From Eubacterium sp. UBA5416 (GTDB lineage Bacteria; Bacillota; Clostridia; Lachnospirales; Lachnospiraceae), in contig DHNM01000031.1 of the NCBI GenBank assembly GCA_002409525.1, positions 1 to 11,860 on the forward strand: a DNA stretch of 11,860 nt, written 5' to 3'. Made by a program: the position numbers and the translations under genes. Below the pieces are notes generated by a model, which saw only the letters and a list, made by a program, of their open reading frames with translations, was not told where the DNA came from and searched no databases. Shown in pieces: positions 1 through 7,111 of this stretch; position 1 is the first letter of the stretch, and each line of letters begins with the position of its first letter.

Positions 1-6
1 TATAAT
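1..6 (+). promoter_or_regulatory. possible -10 element ahead of cardiolipin synthase
   Basis: The first six bases are a perfect TATAAT. If used, transcription would start near position 12-14 and place the stem-loop at 21-52 in the leader of the cardiolipin synthase mRNA. The matching -35 would lie outside the window, so this cannot be tested here. In AT-rich intergenic DNA such a hexamer can occur by chance. Confidence 0.3.
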
Positions 7-20
7 TAATGTGCTGATTG

Positions 21-52
21 AGAAGCTGCCGCAATATATTGTGGCGGCTTCT
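21..52 (+). terminator. stem-loop before cardiolipin synthase (terminator or leader hairpin)
   Basis: Positions 22-32 pair with 41-51 over 11 bp (two of them G-U pairs), extended by A21-T52, around the 8-base loop AATATATT. The bases after it (TTATCG) form only a poor T-tract. It could be the weak terminator of a gene upstream of the window, or a hairpin in the leader of the cardiolipin synthase mRNA if the TATAAT at 1-6 is a promoter. Confidence 0.45.
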
Positions 53-100
53 TATCGTTCGGGACGGTTTTACGAAGCTATTTAGTAGGAGATTAAAGTG

Positions 101-1636
101 ATGAAAAAGATCTTTAAAATCATGTCAAATCGGGTTTTCGCGGTAGCTGTTGCTTTGGTTCTGCAGCTGTTTTGGTTTATTGGTATTGGATATTTCCTGA
201 CAGACCGCTACATCTATTTTAATATTGCGATTACCGCTATCGCGCTTTTGACCTCTCTGTGGCTGGTAAATCAGAGAATTAACCCCTCTTATAAACTGAC
301 ATGGGTAATTGTTATTCTTGCTGTGCCGATTCTTGGAATCGTTCTCTATTTTATTATGGGCAGATCAAGAATCGCGAAGAAATTCTGTATAAAATACGAT
401 GACGCACTTGCAGAGCAGGGTTCGATCTTAAAGGAGGATAAAGAAGACAGGAAGGCGTTAAATCAGATAGATCCCCTGGTAAGCGGACAATCCATCTATC
501 TTAGGGACTATGCGGATTCTCCTGTCTATCAGAATACGATAACAGAATATTTTCCGGTTGGAGAAGACTGGTTTGCAAAATATGTGGAGGAGCTTGAGAA
601 GGCCGAGCATTATATCTTCATGGAATATTTTATTCTCGGAGAGGGGTATATGTGGAACACGGTTCTCGAGATCATAACCAGGAAGGCCGCCGAAGGAGTG
701 GATGTACGTCTGATCTATGATGATTTTGGGTGTATCATTTCTATGCATCCGAGGTTTTACAAAGATTTGCAGGCAAGGGGGATCAAGTGTGCATCTTTTA
801 ATCCTGTCCGTCCGTTTTTAAATATTGTGTTAAATAACAGAGATCACAGGAAAATAACGGTGATTGACGGACATACTGCTTTTACAGGCGGTATTAACCT
901 TTCAGATGAATATATCAACCAGGAAGTTCGTTTCGGTCATTGGAAAGATTCCGGTATTTATCTGCATGGCGAAGCTGTGTGGAACTTCACCGTTATGTTT
1001 CTTATGATGTGGTCTGTGACCACAGGGTTGAAAGAAAATTTTGAAAAATTCAGACCAAAGGAACATCATCTGGAGACTTTTGAATCAGATGGATTTGTCC
1101 AGCCGTACGGAGATAATCCTATGGATAATGAGACGGTCGGAGAGAATGTCTATCTGAACGTTATCACGAGAGCAAAGGATTATGTTTATATATTTACCCC
1201 TTATCTGGTCGTCGATCATGAGACTATGCAGGCATTGTGCACATGCGCAAAGCGTGGAGTGGATGTCAGAATTGTAACACCCGGAGTTCCGGATAAAAAG
1301 ATCGTATTTCTGACAACACAGTCTTATTATGAGGAACTGATTGAGTCGGGAGTTAAGATATATCAATATTCACCGGGTTTTATACATTCCAAAAGTTTTG
1401 TCAGCGACGATGATGTCGCTGTTGTTGGCACGATAAACCTGGATTACCGCAGTCTGTATCTTCATTTTGAATGTGGTGTCTGGATGTATCAGACAGAATC
1501 CATAGCAGATGTGAAGGCCGATTTCTTAGAAACCCTCGACTATTCAGAAGAGATGACTCTGGAATTTTGCAGAAAACGGAACATTATTATCAGAATGATA
1601 CAAAGTGTTCTCCGGCTGATTGCTCCCCTGCTGTAG
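101..1636 (+). CDS. cls: cardiolipin synthase (phospholipase D superfamily)
   Basis: Membrane enzyme that joins two phosphatidylglycerol molecules into cardiolipin and glycerol. The product is 511 residues, typical for bacterial Cls. The N-terminus carries hydrophobic segments at about 11-31, 38-56 and 65-87 (the PLDc_N region), followed by two phospholipase D catalytic halves. Both HxK(x)4D motifs are intact: H249/K251/D256 within DHRKITVIDG, and H429/K431/D436 within HSKSFVSDDD, each followed by a G(T/G)INL turn. I chose ATG 101 over the in-frame GTG at 98 because AGGAG at 87-91 lies 9 bases from the ATG. It stands 107 bases ahead of the carboxypeptidase and may be transcribed alone. Several Cls paralogues are common in Firmicutes, so which one this is cannot be told. 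The family call is secure; substrate identity is by family. Confidence 0.95.
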   Translation: MKKIFKIMSNRVFAVAVALVLQLFWFIGIGYFLTDRYIYFNIAITAIALLTSLWLVNQRINPSYKLTWVIVILAVPILGIVLYFIMGRSRIAKKFCIKYDDALAEQGSILKEDKEDRKALNQIDPLVSGQSIYLRDYADSPVYQNTITEYFPVGEDWFAKYVEELEKAEHYIFMEYFILGEGYMWNTVLEIITRKAAEGVDVRLIYDDFGCIISMHPRFYKDLQARGIKCASFNPVRPFLNIVLNNRDHRKITVIDGHTAFTGGINLSDEYINQEVRFGHWKDSGIYLHGEAVWNFTVMFLMMWSVTTGLKENFEKFRPKEHHLETFESDGFVQPYGDNPMDNETVGENVYLNVITRAKDYVYIFTPYLVVDHETMQALCTCAKRGVDVRIVTPGVPDKKIVFLTTQSYYEELIESGVKIYQYSPGFIHSKSFVSDDDVAVVGTINLDYRSLYLHFECGVWMYQTESIADVKADFLETLDYSEEMTLEFCRKRNIIIRMIQSVLRLIAPLL

Positions 1637-1743
1637 TTTTTTCTCTCTGATTATAGAAAACTCCTCTGCTTTCATGGAACTTTTATCATCATCCTACCTG
1701 TCCTCACATAAGATGAGATAGAACGAATCGAAATGGAGTTGAC

Positions 1744-2904
1744 ATGAAGAAGTTCCTGGTTGTATTACTGACACTGGTAATGATAACACCATCATTAAGC
1801 ATAACGGCGAAGGCAGATCTTGAGCTGGCATCGCCCAGCACAATTCTGATGGAAAGCAGTACAGGACAGATCCTATATGAAAAAAATGCAGACGAGCAAA
1901 GAAGTCCGGCAAGTATCACAAAGATTATGACTTTGATTCTGATTTTTGATGAGCTGGATAAAGGAACCATCAGCCTTACCGATCAAGTGACTACCAGCGC
2001 AAATGCAAAAAGTATGGGAGGTTCTCAGGTTTTTCTTGAGGAAGGCGAGCAGCAGAGTGTGGAAACTCTGATCAAATGTATCGTGATCGCATCAGGTAAT
2101 GATTCTTCGGTTGCGATGGCTGAGCACATCGCGGGAAGTGAACCGGAATTTGTCTCCCGAATGAACGCGCGCGCAAAAGAATTAGGAATGGAAAATACGA
2201 ATTTTGAGGATTGCTGCGGGCTTACGGAATCTGCGAACCATTATACAACGGCGCATGATGTCGCGCTGATGTCCAGAGAACTGATTACTCATTATCCTCA
2301 GATACTGAACTATTCTTCGATATGGATGGAAGAAATCACACATGAAACAAAGCAGGAAACAAAGCCTTTTACTCTTTCGAATACAAACAAACTTGTGCAC
2401 AGTTATGATGGCTGTGTGGGATTAAAGACAGGAAGCACAAGTATTGCCAAGTACTGTGTATCTGCTGTGGCTGAGAGGGACAAAATCCGTTTGATTGCCG
2501 TTGTCATGGGAGCTCCGGATTATAAAGTGAGATTTTCGGATGCTGCATCGATGTTAAACTATGGATTTGGTGTCTGCAATCTCTATGTAGATGAAAATAA
2601 GAAAAATCCGGGAAAGATTGATATTAAAGGCGGAACCGAGAAACAGGTGGGCTGTACATATGATGGAGAATTCCGCTATCTTGACACAGAGGGTAAATCT
2701 CTGGATAAGATAAAAAAGGATGTCAAGTTACATAAAAATGTGAAGGCTCCGCTGAAAAAAGGTGATATAGCAGGAAAAGCGGTATATACGCTGGATGGCA
2801 GTGAAATCGGCCATGTGAACCTCCTATATGACAAGAATGTGCCAAAAGCAGGTTATTCTCATTGTCTGAAGGAAGTATGGGGAAGATTTCTAATGACCGG
2901 TTAA
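1744..2904 (+). CDS. dacF: D-alanyl-D-alanine carboxypeptidase (PBP5/DacF type)
   Basis: Exported penicillin-binding protein that removes the terminal D-alanine from peptidoglycan pentapeptides, limiting D,D-cross-linking. The 386-residue product has a signal peptide with a hydrophobic core at 4-20 and a likely cut after TAKA (residue 24). The peptidase S11 motifs are all present: SxxK as S57-I-T-K60 with catalytic S57, SGN at 117-119, and KTG at 228-230. A PBP5_C-like beta domain covers about 285-365, and only about 15 residues follow, so any amphipathic membrane anchor is short. The usual NxxGL stretch reads DCCGL (156-160), and the protein has eight cysteines after the signal peptide, many for an exported protein. 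GGAG at 1735-1738 supports ATG 1744. No clear promoter is visible in the 107-base gap upstream. It yields tetrapeptides that L,D-transpeptidases such as the one at 10425 use. The family is certain; DacF versus DacB naming is not. Confidence 0.93.
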   Translation: MKKFLVVLLTLVMITPSLSITAKADLELASPSTILMESSTGQILYEKNADEQRSPASITKIMTLILIFDELDKGTISLTDQVTTSANAKSMGGSQVFLEEGEQQSVETLIKCIVIASGNDSSVAMAEHIAGSEPEFVSRMNARAKELGMENTNFEDCCGLTESANHYTTAHDVALMSRELITHYPQILNYSSIWMEEITHETKQETKPFTLSNTNKLVHSYDGCVGLKTGSTSIAKYCVSAVAERDKIRLIAVVMGAPDYKVRFSDAASMLNYGFGVCNLYVDENKKNPGKIDIKGGTEKQVGCTYDGEFRYLDTEGKSLDKIKKDVKLHKNVKAPLKKGDIAGKAVYTLDGSEIGHVNLLYDKNVPKAGYSHCLKEVWGRFLMTG

Positions 2905-2949
2905 CGCATCAACTCAGCCGCCTTTCCACCCCAATATGGCAGGTGTGCG

Positions 2950-3774
2950 ATGATGAACAATAAATATACGATTAAAACCTATCAGTTGAAAAAGGAGCTG
3001 CCAAACGAACCACAGGCAAAAAGTCTGCGGTTCGTTTTTGTGAGTGATCTCCATAACCACGAATTTGGTCCGGACAATCTACTCCTTTTACAGGAGATTG
3101 AAAGGTTGAATCCGGATGCCGTACTGGTCGGGGGAGATACTATGGTAGGAAAAGCTGATTCCCCGATGGATGTAGCACTTGATTTTATTACAGCACTTGC
3201 AGACCGTTTTCCGGTATATTATGCAAATGGCAATCATGAATATCGTCTTCGCATTTATCCGGAACAATATAAGGACATGTATCAGCGATTTCTTGAGGTG
3301 ATCCATCGGGAAGGTGTGCATCATCTGGTTAATCGAAGTATTTACACCGAATTCAGGGGAGTTCCGGTTGCGATACATGGATTTGAGGCAGACCGGAAAT
3401 ATTACCATCGTTTCAAGAAGGCAGATATGCCCGTATCATACCTGAACGATATCTTTGGACGGCCGGATCCGGATTATTACCATATTCTTCTCGCACATAA
3501 TCCGGATTATATCCATACTTATCTGAAGTGGGGAGCGGATCTCACGCTTTCAGGGCACTGCCATGGCGGCGTGATGCGTCTCGGCGAACACTATGGGCTG
3601 ATCAGTCCTAATATGAAATTATTTTATCCATATGCCCATGGTTTGTTTTATGGAGAAAATAATAACTGTATGCTTGTCAGTGCCGGTCTGGGAGAGCATA
3701 CAATTCCGGTAAGACTCTTTAATCCGAGAGAACTGGTCGTCGTATCTGTTGACTTTTCGAATAAGCAAAATTAG
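2950..3774 (+). CDS. calcineurin-like metallophosphoesterase (YkuE/YaeI-like)
   Basis: Predicted dinuclear-metal phosphoesterase of 274 residues. All five metal-binding blocks are visible in order: SDLH (D33, H35), GGD (D63), GNHE (N95, H96), the LAHNP block (H183), and GHCH (H203, H205). The order and spacing resemble the YkuE/YaeI group, some members of which act on lipid A precursors or other phospholipids. This protein, however, lacks the N-terminal membrane or Tat segment many of them carry and should be cytosolic. Its natural substrate cannot be read from the sequence. Two adjacent ATGs (2950 and 2953) follow a weak AGGTG at 2941-2945; 2953 has the better spacing, and the choice changes one residue. 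It is 45 bases behind dacF and 47 bases ahead of scpA with no terminator in between, so co-transcription is likely. Confidence 0.88.
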   Translation: MMNNKYTIKTYQLKKELPNEPQAKSLRFVFVSDLHNHEFGPDNLLLLQEIERLNPDAVLVGGDTMVGKADSPMDVALDFITALADRFPVYYANGNHEYRLRIYPEQYKDMYQRFLEVIHREGVHHLVNRSIYTEFRGVPVAIHGFEADRKYYHRFKKADMPVSYLNDIFGRPDPDYYHILLAHNPDYIHTYLKWGADLTLSGHCHGGVMRLGEHYGLISPNMKLFYPYAHGLFYGENNNCMLVSAGLGEHTIPVRLFNPRELVVVSVDFSNKQN

Positions 3775-3821
3775 ATGATGTTTGGGATCATAAGTTTGTT
3801 TCAGAAAGGAATAAAGGCATT

Positions 3822-4619
3822 ATGGGAATTCCTGTAAAACTTCCGGTCTTTGAGGGACCATTGGATTTACTTTTACATTTGATTGAGAAAAACAAAATAG
3901 ACATCTACGATATTCCGATTGTGGAGATCACTGACCAATATCTGGATTATGTCCGCCAGATGGACTATGAGGATCTGAATGTAGTAAGCGAATTCATGGT
4001 TATGGCGGCAACACTGATTGATATTAAATGCCGGATGCTGCTTCCAAAGGAAGTAAATGAAGAAGGCGAGGAAGAAGATCCAAGGGAAGAACTTGTTCAT
4101 CAGCTTCTGGAATATAAAACATATAAGTATATGTCCTATCAGCTGCGGGATCAGATGGAGGAAGCTTCAAAAAGTATATATAAAAAACCGACAATTCCGT
4201 CTGAAGTGAAAAAATATCAGGTACCTGTAGATCCACAGGAACTATTACACGGAATGACAATTAACAAGCTTCATAAGATCTTTCAGTCGGTCCTAAAACG
4301 GCAGGAAGATAAGATTGATCCGATTCGAAGTAAATTCGGACAAATTGAGCAGGAAGAAGTATCACTGCCGGATAAAATGACATTTGTAGAAGATTATGCC
4401 ATCAGGAACCGACAGTTCAGTTTTAAAGATCTGCTGGAAGTTCAGTGTTCAAAAGTCCAGATAATTGTAACATTTCTGGCGATGTTGGAATTAATCAAAA
4501 CCGGCAGGATCAGAATATCGCAGAAAGAGATCTTTGGCGATATCATGATTGAATCTCTGGAGGACGAAAATACCAGAGCAGAAACATATACGGAAGATCG
4601 TGAGGTGGAATATCAATGA
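3822..4619 (+). CDS. scpA: segregation and condensation protein A (kleisin)
   Basis: Kleisin subunit of the SMC-ScpAB condensin, which compacts and separates newly replicated chromosomes at the nucleoid. The 265-residue product has the normal length. It opens with the hallmark block FEGPLDLLLHLIEKNKIDIY (10-29), part of the N-terminal helical domain that binds the SMC neck. A central acidic, flexible region (about 76-200) follows, which in the family contacts the ScpB dimer. A C-terminal winged helix at about 200-245 (FKDLLE to EIFGDI) binds the SMC head. ATG 3822 is preceded by AAAGGA at 3805-3810 and AAAGG at 3813-3817. Its stop overlaps the scpB start as ATGA, which suggests translational coupling and matched amounts of the two partners. 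smc itself is not in the window, as is usual. Confidence 0.97.
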   Translation: MGIPVKLPVFEGPLDLLLHLIEKNKIDIYDIPIVEITDQYLDYVRQMDYEDLNVVSEFMVMAATLIDIKCRMLLPKEVNEEGEEEDPREELVHQLLEYKTYKYMSYQLRDQMEEASKSIYKKPTIPSEVKKYQVPVDPQELLHGMTINKLHKIFQSVLKRQEDKIDPIRSKFGQIEQEEVSLPDKMTFVEDYAIRNRQFSFKDLLEVQCSKVQIIVTFLAMLELIKTGRIRISQKEIFGDIMIESLEDENTRAETYTEDREVEYQ

Positions 4620-5182
4620 AAGACAATAAACATCTGGAGGCGGCTATTGAGGCGATTTTATTTTCAATGGGAGATTCTGTACCGGTAGAAAAAATTGCAA
4701 AAGCGATAGACTGTGATGTGAGTGAAACCCATAAACGGATTCATCAGATGATGAAGAAATATGAGGCGGAAGACCGGGGAATTATAATTGTGGAACTTGG
4801 GAATGCCTATCAGATGTGTACAAAAAAAGAGTATTACGATTATCTGGTGAATGTCGCGATACAGCCGAAAGAGGCTTCTCTCAGCGATGTTATGATGGAA
4901 ACCCTGTCGATTATTGCATATAAGCAGCCCGTGACAAAAGCCGAGATTGAGAAAATACGCGGAGTAAAGTCGGATCATGCGGTTAACAAACTCGTGGAAT
5001 ATAAATTGGTTCGGGAACTTGGGCGTCTGGATGCACCCGGGCGGCCTATCTTGTTCGGAACGACGGAAGAATTCTTAAGAAGCTTCGGGGTGGATTCCAC
5101 GGACAACCTTCCTGATATCAACCCGGTAATGCTGGAGGATTTTAAGGCAGAGGCGGAAGAAGAAGTTAAAGTTGAGCTATAA
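4616..5182 (+). CDS. scpB: segregation and condensation protein B
   Basis: Winged-helix subunit of the SMC-ScpAB complex; it works as a dimer that binds the central part of ScpA and modulates SMC ATPase activity. The 188-residue product has two winged-helix domains, about 5-80 and 90-160. Family blocks are EAILFSMGDSVP (12-23), ETLSIIAYKQPVTKAEIEKI (95-114) and the PGRPILFGTTEEFL stretch (141-154). An acidic tail ends the protein. The start ATG lies inside the scpA stop, with GAGGTGG at 4602-4608 inside scpA as ribosome binding site. An intrinsic terminator follows 15 bases after the stop, so scpB probably ends the transcription unit that may begin as far upstream as dacF. Confidence 0.97.
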   Translation: MKDNKHLEAAIEAILFSMGDSVPVEKIAKAIDCDVSETHKRIHQMMKKYEAEDRGIIIVELGNAYQMCTKKEYYDYLVNVAIQPKEASLSDVMMETLSIIAYKQPVTKAEIEKIRGVKSDHAVNKLVEYKLVRELGRLDAPGRPILFGTTEEFLRSFGVDSTDNLPDINPVMLEDFKAEAEEEVKVEL

Positions 5183-5197
5183 GCTCCCATGATATGC

Positions 5198-5233
5198 AAG
5201 GTTTTAACGAATAAAAGACGTGAAACCTTTTTG
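5198..5233 (+). terminator. intrinsic terminator after scpB
   Basis: AAGGTTTT at 5198-5205 pairs with GAAACCTT at 5222-5229 (one G-U pair), and ACG 5207-5209 extends the stem with CGT 5219-5221 across a single bulged A. The loop is 9 bases. The descending arm runs into TTTTTG. The stem is AU-rich and so only moderate in strength. It separates the scpAB unit from the promoter of the RpiB-like gene. Confidence 0.65.
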
Positions 5234-5239
5234 TATTTA

Positions 5240-5248
5240 TGTTATAGT
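5240..5248 (+). promoter_or_regulatory. extended -10 promoter for the RpiB-like/DUF362 operon
   Basis: TGTTATAGT matches an extended -10 (TGnTATAAT) with one mismatch. The best -35 at 17-base spacing is GTGAAA (5220-5225), which is weak and overlaps the scpB terminator stem. Transcription would begin near 5255, just before the nested inverted repeat. A competing -10 is TATATA at 5252-5257 with TTGTAT at 5231-5236, but its spacer is only 15 bases. Confidence 0.5.
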
Positions 5249-5257
5249 TAATATATA

Positions 5258-5284
5258 GGTTCCGACAATATTGTCAAGTGAACC
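5258..5284. promoter_or_regulatory. nested inverted repeat, candidate operator or leader hairpin
   Basis: A perfect 12-base palindrome GACAATATTGTC (5264-5275) is enclosed by a second inverted pair, GGTTC at 5258-5262 and GAACC at 5280-5284. It starts a few bases after the predicted transcription start and 17 bases before the AAGGAGG ribosome binding site. Such placement fits a repressor operator. The two arms could also fold in RNA. I do not recognise it as a site for a named regulator, and no regulator gene lies next to it in the window. Confidence 0.5.
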
Positions 5285-5317
5285 GGATATCGAAATCATT
5301 AAGGAGGAATTTGACTT

Positions 5318-5956
5318 ATGAAAATAGCACTTATCAATGAGAACAGTCAGGCGGCGAAGAACGAGGAAATCTGTGCGGCACTGAAAAAGGTTGTAGAGCC
5401 GATGGGGCATGAAGTATATAATTATGGAATGTATACCCCGGACGACGCCGCTCAGCTTACCTATGTACAGGAGGGAATTCTGGCTGCAGTACTTCTGAAT
5501 TCAAAGGCAGCTGACTATGTGATTACAGGCTGTGGTACAGGGGAAGGTGCCATGCTGGCATTGAACTCATTTCCGGGTGTCATCTGCGGACATGTGGAAG
5601 ATGCGCTGGATGCCTATACCTTTGCACAGATCAACAATGGAAATGCAGTGGCAATTCCATTTGCAAAAGGTTACGGATGGGGCGGAGACCTGAATCTGGA
5701 ATACATCTTTGAAAAACTGTTTGTGGAAGAGGGAGGCCAGGGATTCCCGAAAGAACGCGCCGTTCCGGAAAGACGTAACAAGGGCATTCTGGATGATGTC
5801 AGAGCAGCAGCCTTCCGTAAGTTACCGGAAATCTTAAAAGAATTAGATCGGGATCTTGTAAAGGGCGCATTCAGTGGTGAAAAATTCCGGGAATATTTCA
5901 ACGCAAACTGCATGGATGATGAGATCAAAGCAGCGGTAAACGAAATTTTAAAATGA
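5318..5956 (+). CDS. RpiB/LacA/LacB-family sugar-phosphate isomerase-like protein
   Basis: Cytosolic 212-residue protein with the RpiB/LacAB Rossmann-like fold at about 1-140 and a C-terminal extension of about 70 residues, as in a known long subgroup. The conserved active-site loop GCGTGEG (71-77, C72) is present. Other family signatures differ: the N-terminal GSDHAG is replaced by INENSQA (6-12), the DYPDYA block is lost, and the HNDAN phosphate-site motif reads INNGN (105-109). The usual catalytic and phosphate-binding residues are therefore partly missing, and classical ribose-5-phosphate isomerase activity is doubtful. An AAGGAGG at 5301-5307 gives a strong start at ATG 5318. Its stop overlaps the DUF362 start as ATGA, so the two are translationally coupled. 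The predicted promoter and palindrome just upstream suggest regulation. The family is sure, the substrate unknown. Confidence 0.85.
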   Translation: MKIALINENSQAAKNEEICAALKKVVEPMGHEVYNYGMYTPDDAAQLTYVQEGILAAVLLNSKAADYVITGCGTGEGAMLALNSFPGVICGHVEDALDAYTFAQINNGNAVAIPFAKGYGWGGDLNLEYIFEKLFVEEGGQGFPKERAVPERRNKGILDDVRAAAFRKLPEILKELDRDLVKGAFSGEKFREYFNANCMDDEIKAAVNEILK

Positions 5957-7053
5957 AAGAAAACGAGATTTTAATGATTCAGGGCACAGATTATAAGGAC
6001 ATGACAAAGCAAATTTTGAAACAGTCAGATCTGATGTCACGGATTGAGAATAAAGATCAGAAGATCGGAATTAAGCCAAATCTTGTATCTCCGACAGAGG
6101 CTTCTTACGGGGCGACAACACATCCGGAAGTCGTTGCGGGTATTATTGAATATCTTCAGGAAAACGGATGCGGTCATATCATCATTATGGAGGGCTCCTG
6201 GGTTGGGGATAAAACTCAGGATGCTTTCTCTGTCTGCGGATACGATAGGCTGTCTGAGAAATATCACGTGCCTTTTATAGATACACAGAGGGAAAAGAGT
6301 TATACCTGTGACTGTGATGGGATGGATCTTTCCATATGCAACTGTGTAAAAGATGTGGATTTCCTGATTAATGTACCGGTTTTAAAGGGACACTGCCAGA
6401 CACACATCACATGTGCACTAAAAAATATGAAGGGCTTAATTCCGAACAAAGAGAAGCGACATTTTCATTCTATGGGTCTGCATAAGCCGATTGCCCATCT
6501 GAACTGCGGCATCCATCAGGATTTTATTGTGGTCGATAATATCTGCGGTGACCTGGATTTTGAAGATGGCGGAAACCCGGTTACGATGAATTGCATCTGG
6601 ACGGCTTTAGATCCGGTTTTGTGTGATGCTTATGTATGCCATTTGCTGAATTACAATAAGCAAGATGTACCTTACATTGGAATTGCAGACGAACTGGGGG
6701 TTGGCTGTGGGGACTGGAAAAAGGCTCGAATTTTAAAATGCAGTGACGATTTTCAGGAAATTGAGATTCCAAAGAAAAGGAAAATTGTTGAGCTGGAGGA
6801 TGCAGTGGATGAGGTTGACTCCTGTTCGGCCTGTTATGGCTATCTGATTCCGGCACTTGACAAGCTAAAACAGGAAGGCCTTCTCGATAAGCTGGATACA
6901 AAGATCAGCATCGGTCAGGGCTATCGTGGAAAGTCAGGAAAACTTGGAATCGGACATTGTACAAAAAAGTTTGAATATCATCTGGATGGCTGTCCTCCCA
7001 CGGATAATCAGATCTACGATTTTTTAAAAGACTATATTTTGTATCAGCAGTGA
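5953..7053 (+). CDS. DUF362 domain protein, cysteine-rich
   Basis: A 366-residue cytosolic protein of the DUF362 family, whose biochemical role is not established to my knowledge. Family landmarks are KPNLV (41-45), THPEVV (56-61), the VLKGHCQTHITCALKNMKG block (143-161) and DPVLCDAY (220-227). It has 19 cysteines (about 5%). The C-terminal part holds C291-x2-C294, then C336 in GIGHC and C347 in GCPP. Four such cysteines could hold an iron-sulfur cluster, in line with DUF362 proteins often carrying or neighbouring ferredoxin-like domains; this is inference. No classical ferredoxin CxxCxxCxxxC motif is present. There is no signal peptide or membrane segment. The start is fused to the stop of the RpiB-like gene (ATGA), so the two products probably act together, perhaps as a redox or carbon-metabolism step. 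A stem-loop follows 6 bases after its stop. Confidence 0.85.
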   Translation: MKENEILMIQGTDYKDMTKQILKQSDLMSRIENKDQKIGIKPNLVSPTEASYGATTHPEVVAGIIEYLQENGCGHIIIMEGSWVGDKTQDAFSVCGYDRLSEKYHVPFIDTQREKSYTCDCDGMDLSICNCVKDVDFLINVPVLKGHCQTHITCALKNMKGLIPNKEKRHFHSMGLHKPIAHLNCGIHQDFIVVDNICGDLDFEDGGNPVTMNCIWTALDPVLCDAYVCHLLNYNKQDVPYIGIADELGVGCGDWKKARILKCSDDFQEIEIPKKRKIVELEDAVDEVDSCSACYGYLIPALDKLKQEGLLDKLDTKISIGQGYRGKSGKLGIGHCTKKFEYHLDGCPPTDNQIYDFLKDYILYQQ

Positions 7054-7097
7054 TTTTAGAGGGCTCTCATGCAGTAAAAGGCATGAGGGCCTTAAAA
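7054..7097 (+). other. stem-loop between the DUF362 gene and the gre-like gene
   Basis: GGCTCTCATGC (7062-7072) pairs with GCATGAGGGCC (7081-7091) over 11 bp with one G-U pair, around the loop AGTAAAAG. G61-T92 and A60-T93 (7000 series) add two more. Alternatively TTTTA 7054-7058 pairs with TAAAA 7093-7097 below a small bulge. The hairpin is strong but is followed by A residues, not T, so it is a poor intrinsic terminator on this strand. It ends only a few bases before the gre ribosome binding site (7101-7107), where it could act as a processing site, an mRNA 3'-end stabiliser or a modulator of translation. Confidence 0.55.
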
Positions 7098-7111
7098 AAG
7101 AGGGGGGTGAC

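Noticed and set aside
1637..1743. Possible terminator or promoter between cls and the carboxypeptidase gene
   Set aside because: AGTTTT/AAAACT (1635-1640 with 1657-1662) gives only a short AT stem with no T-tract after it, and no -35/-10 pair with proper spacing is convincing.
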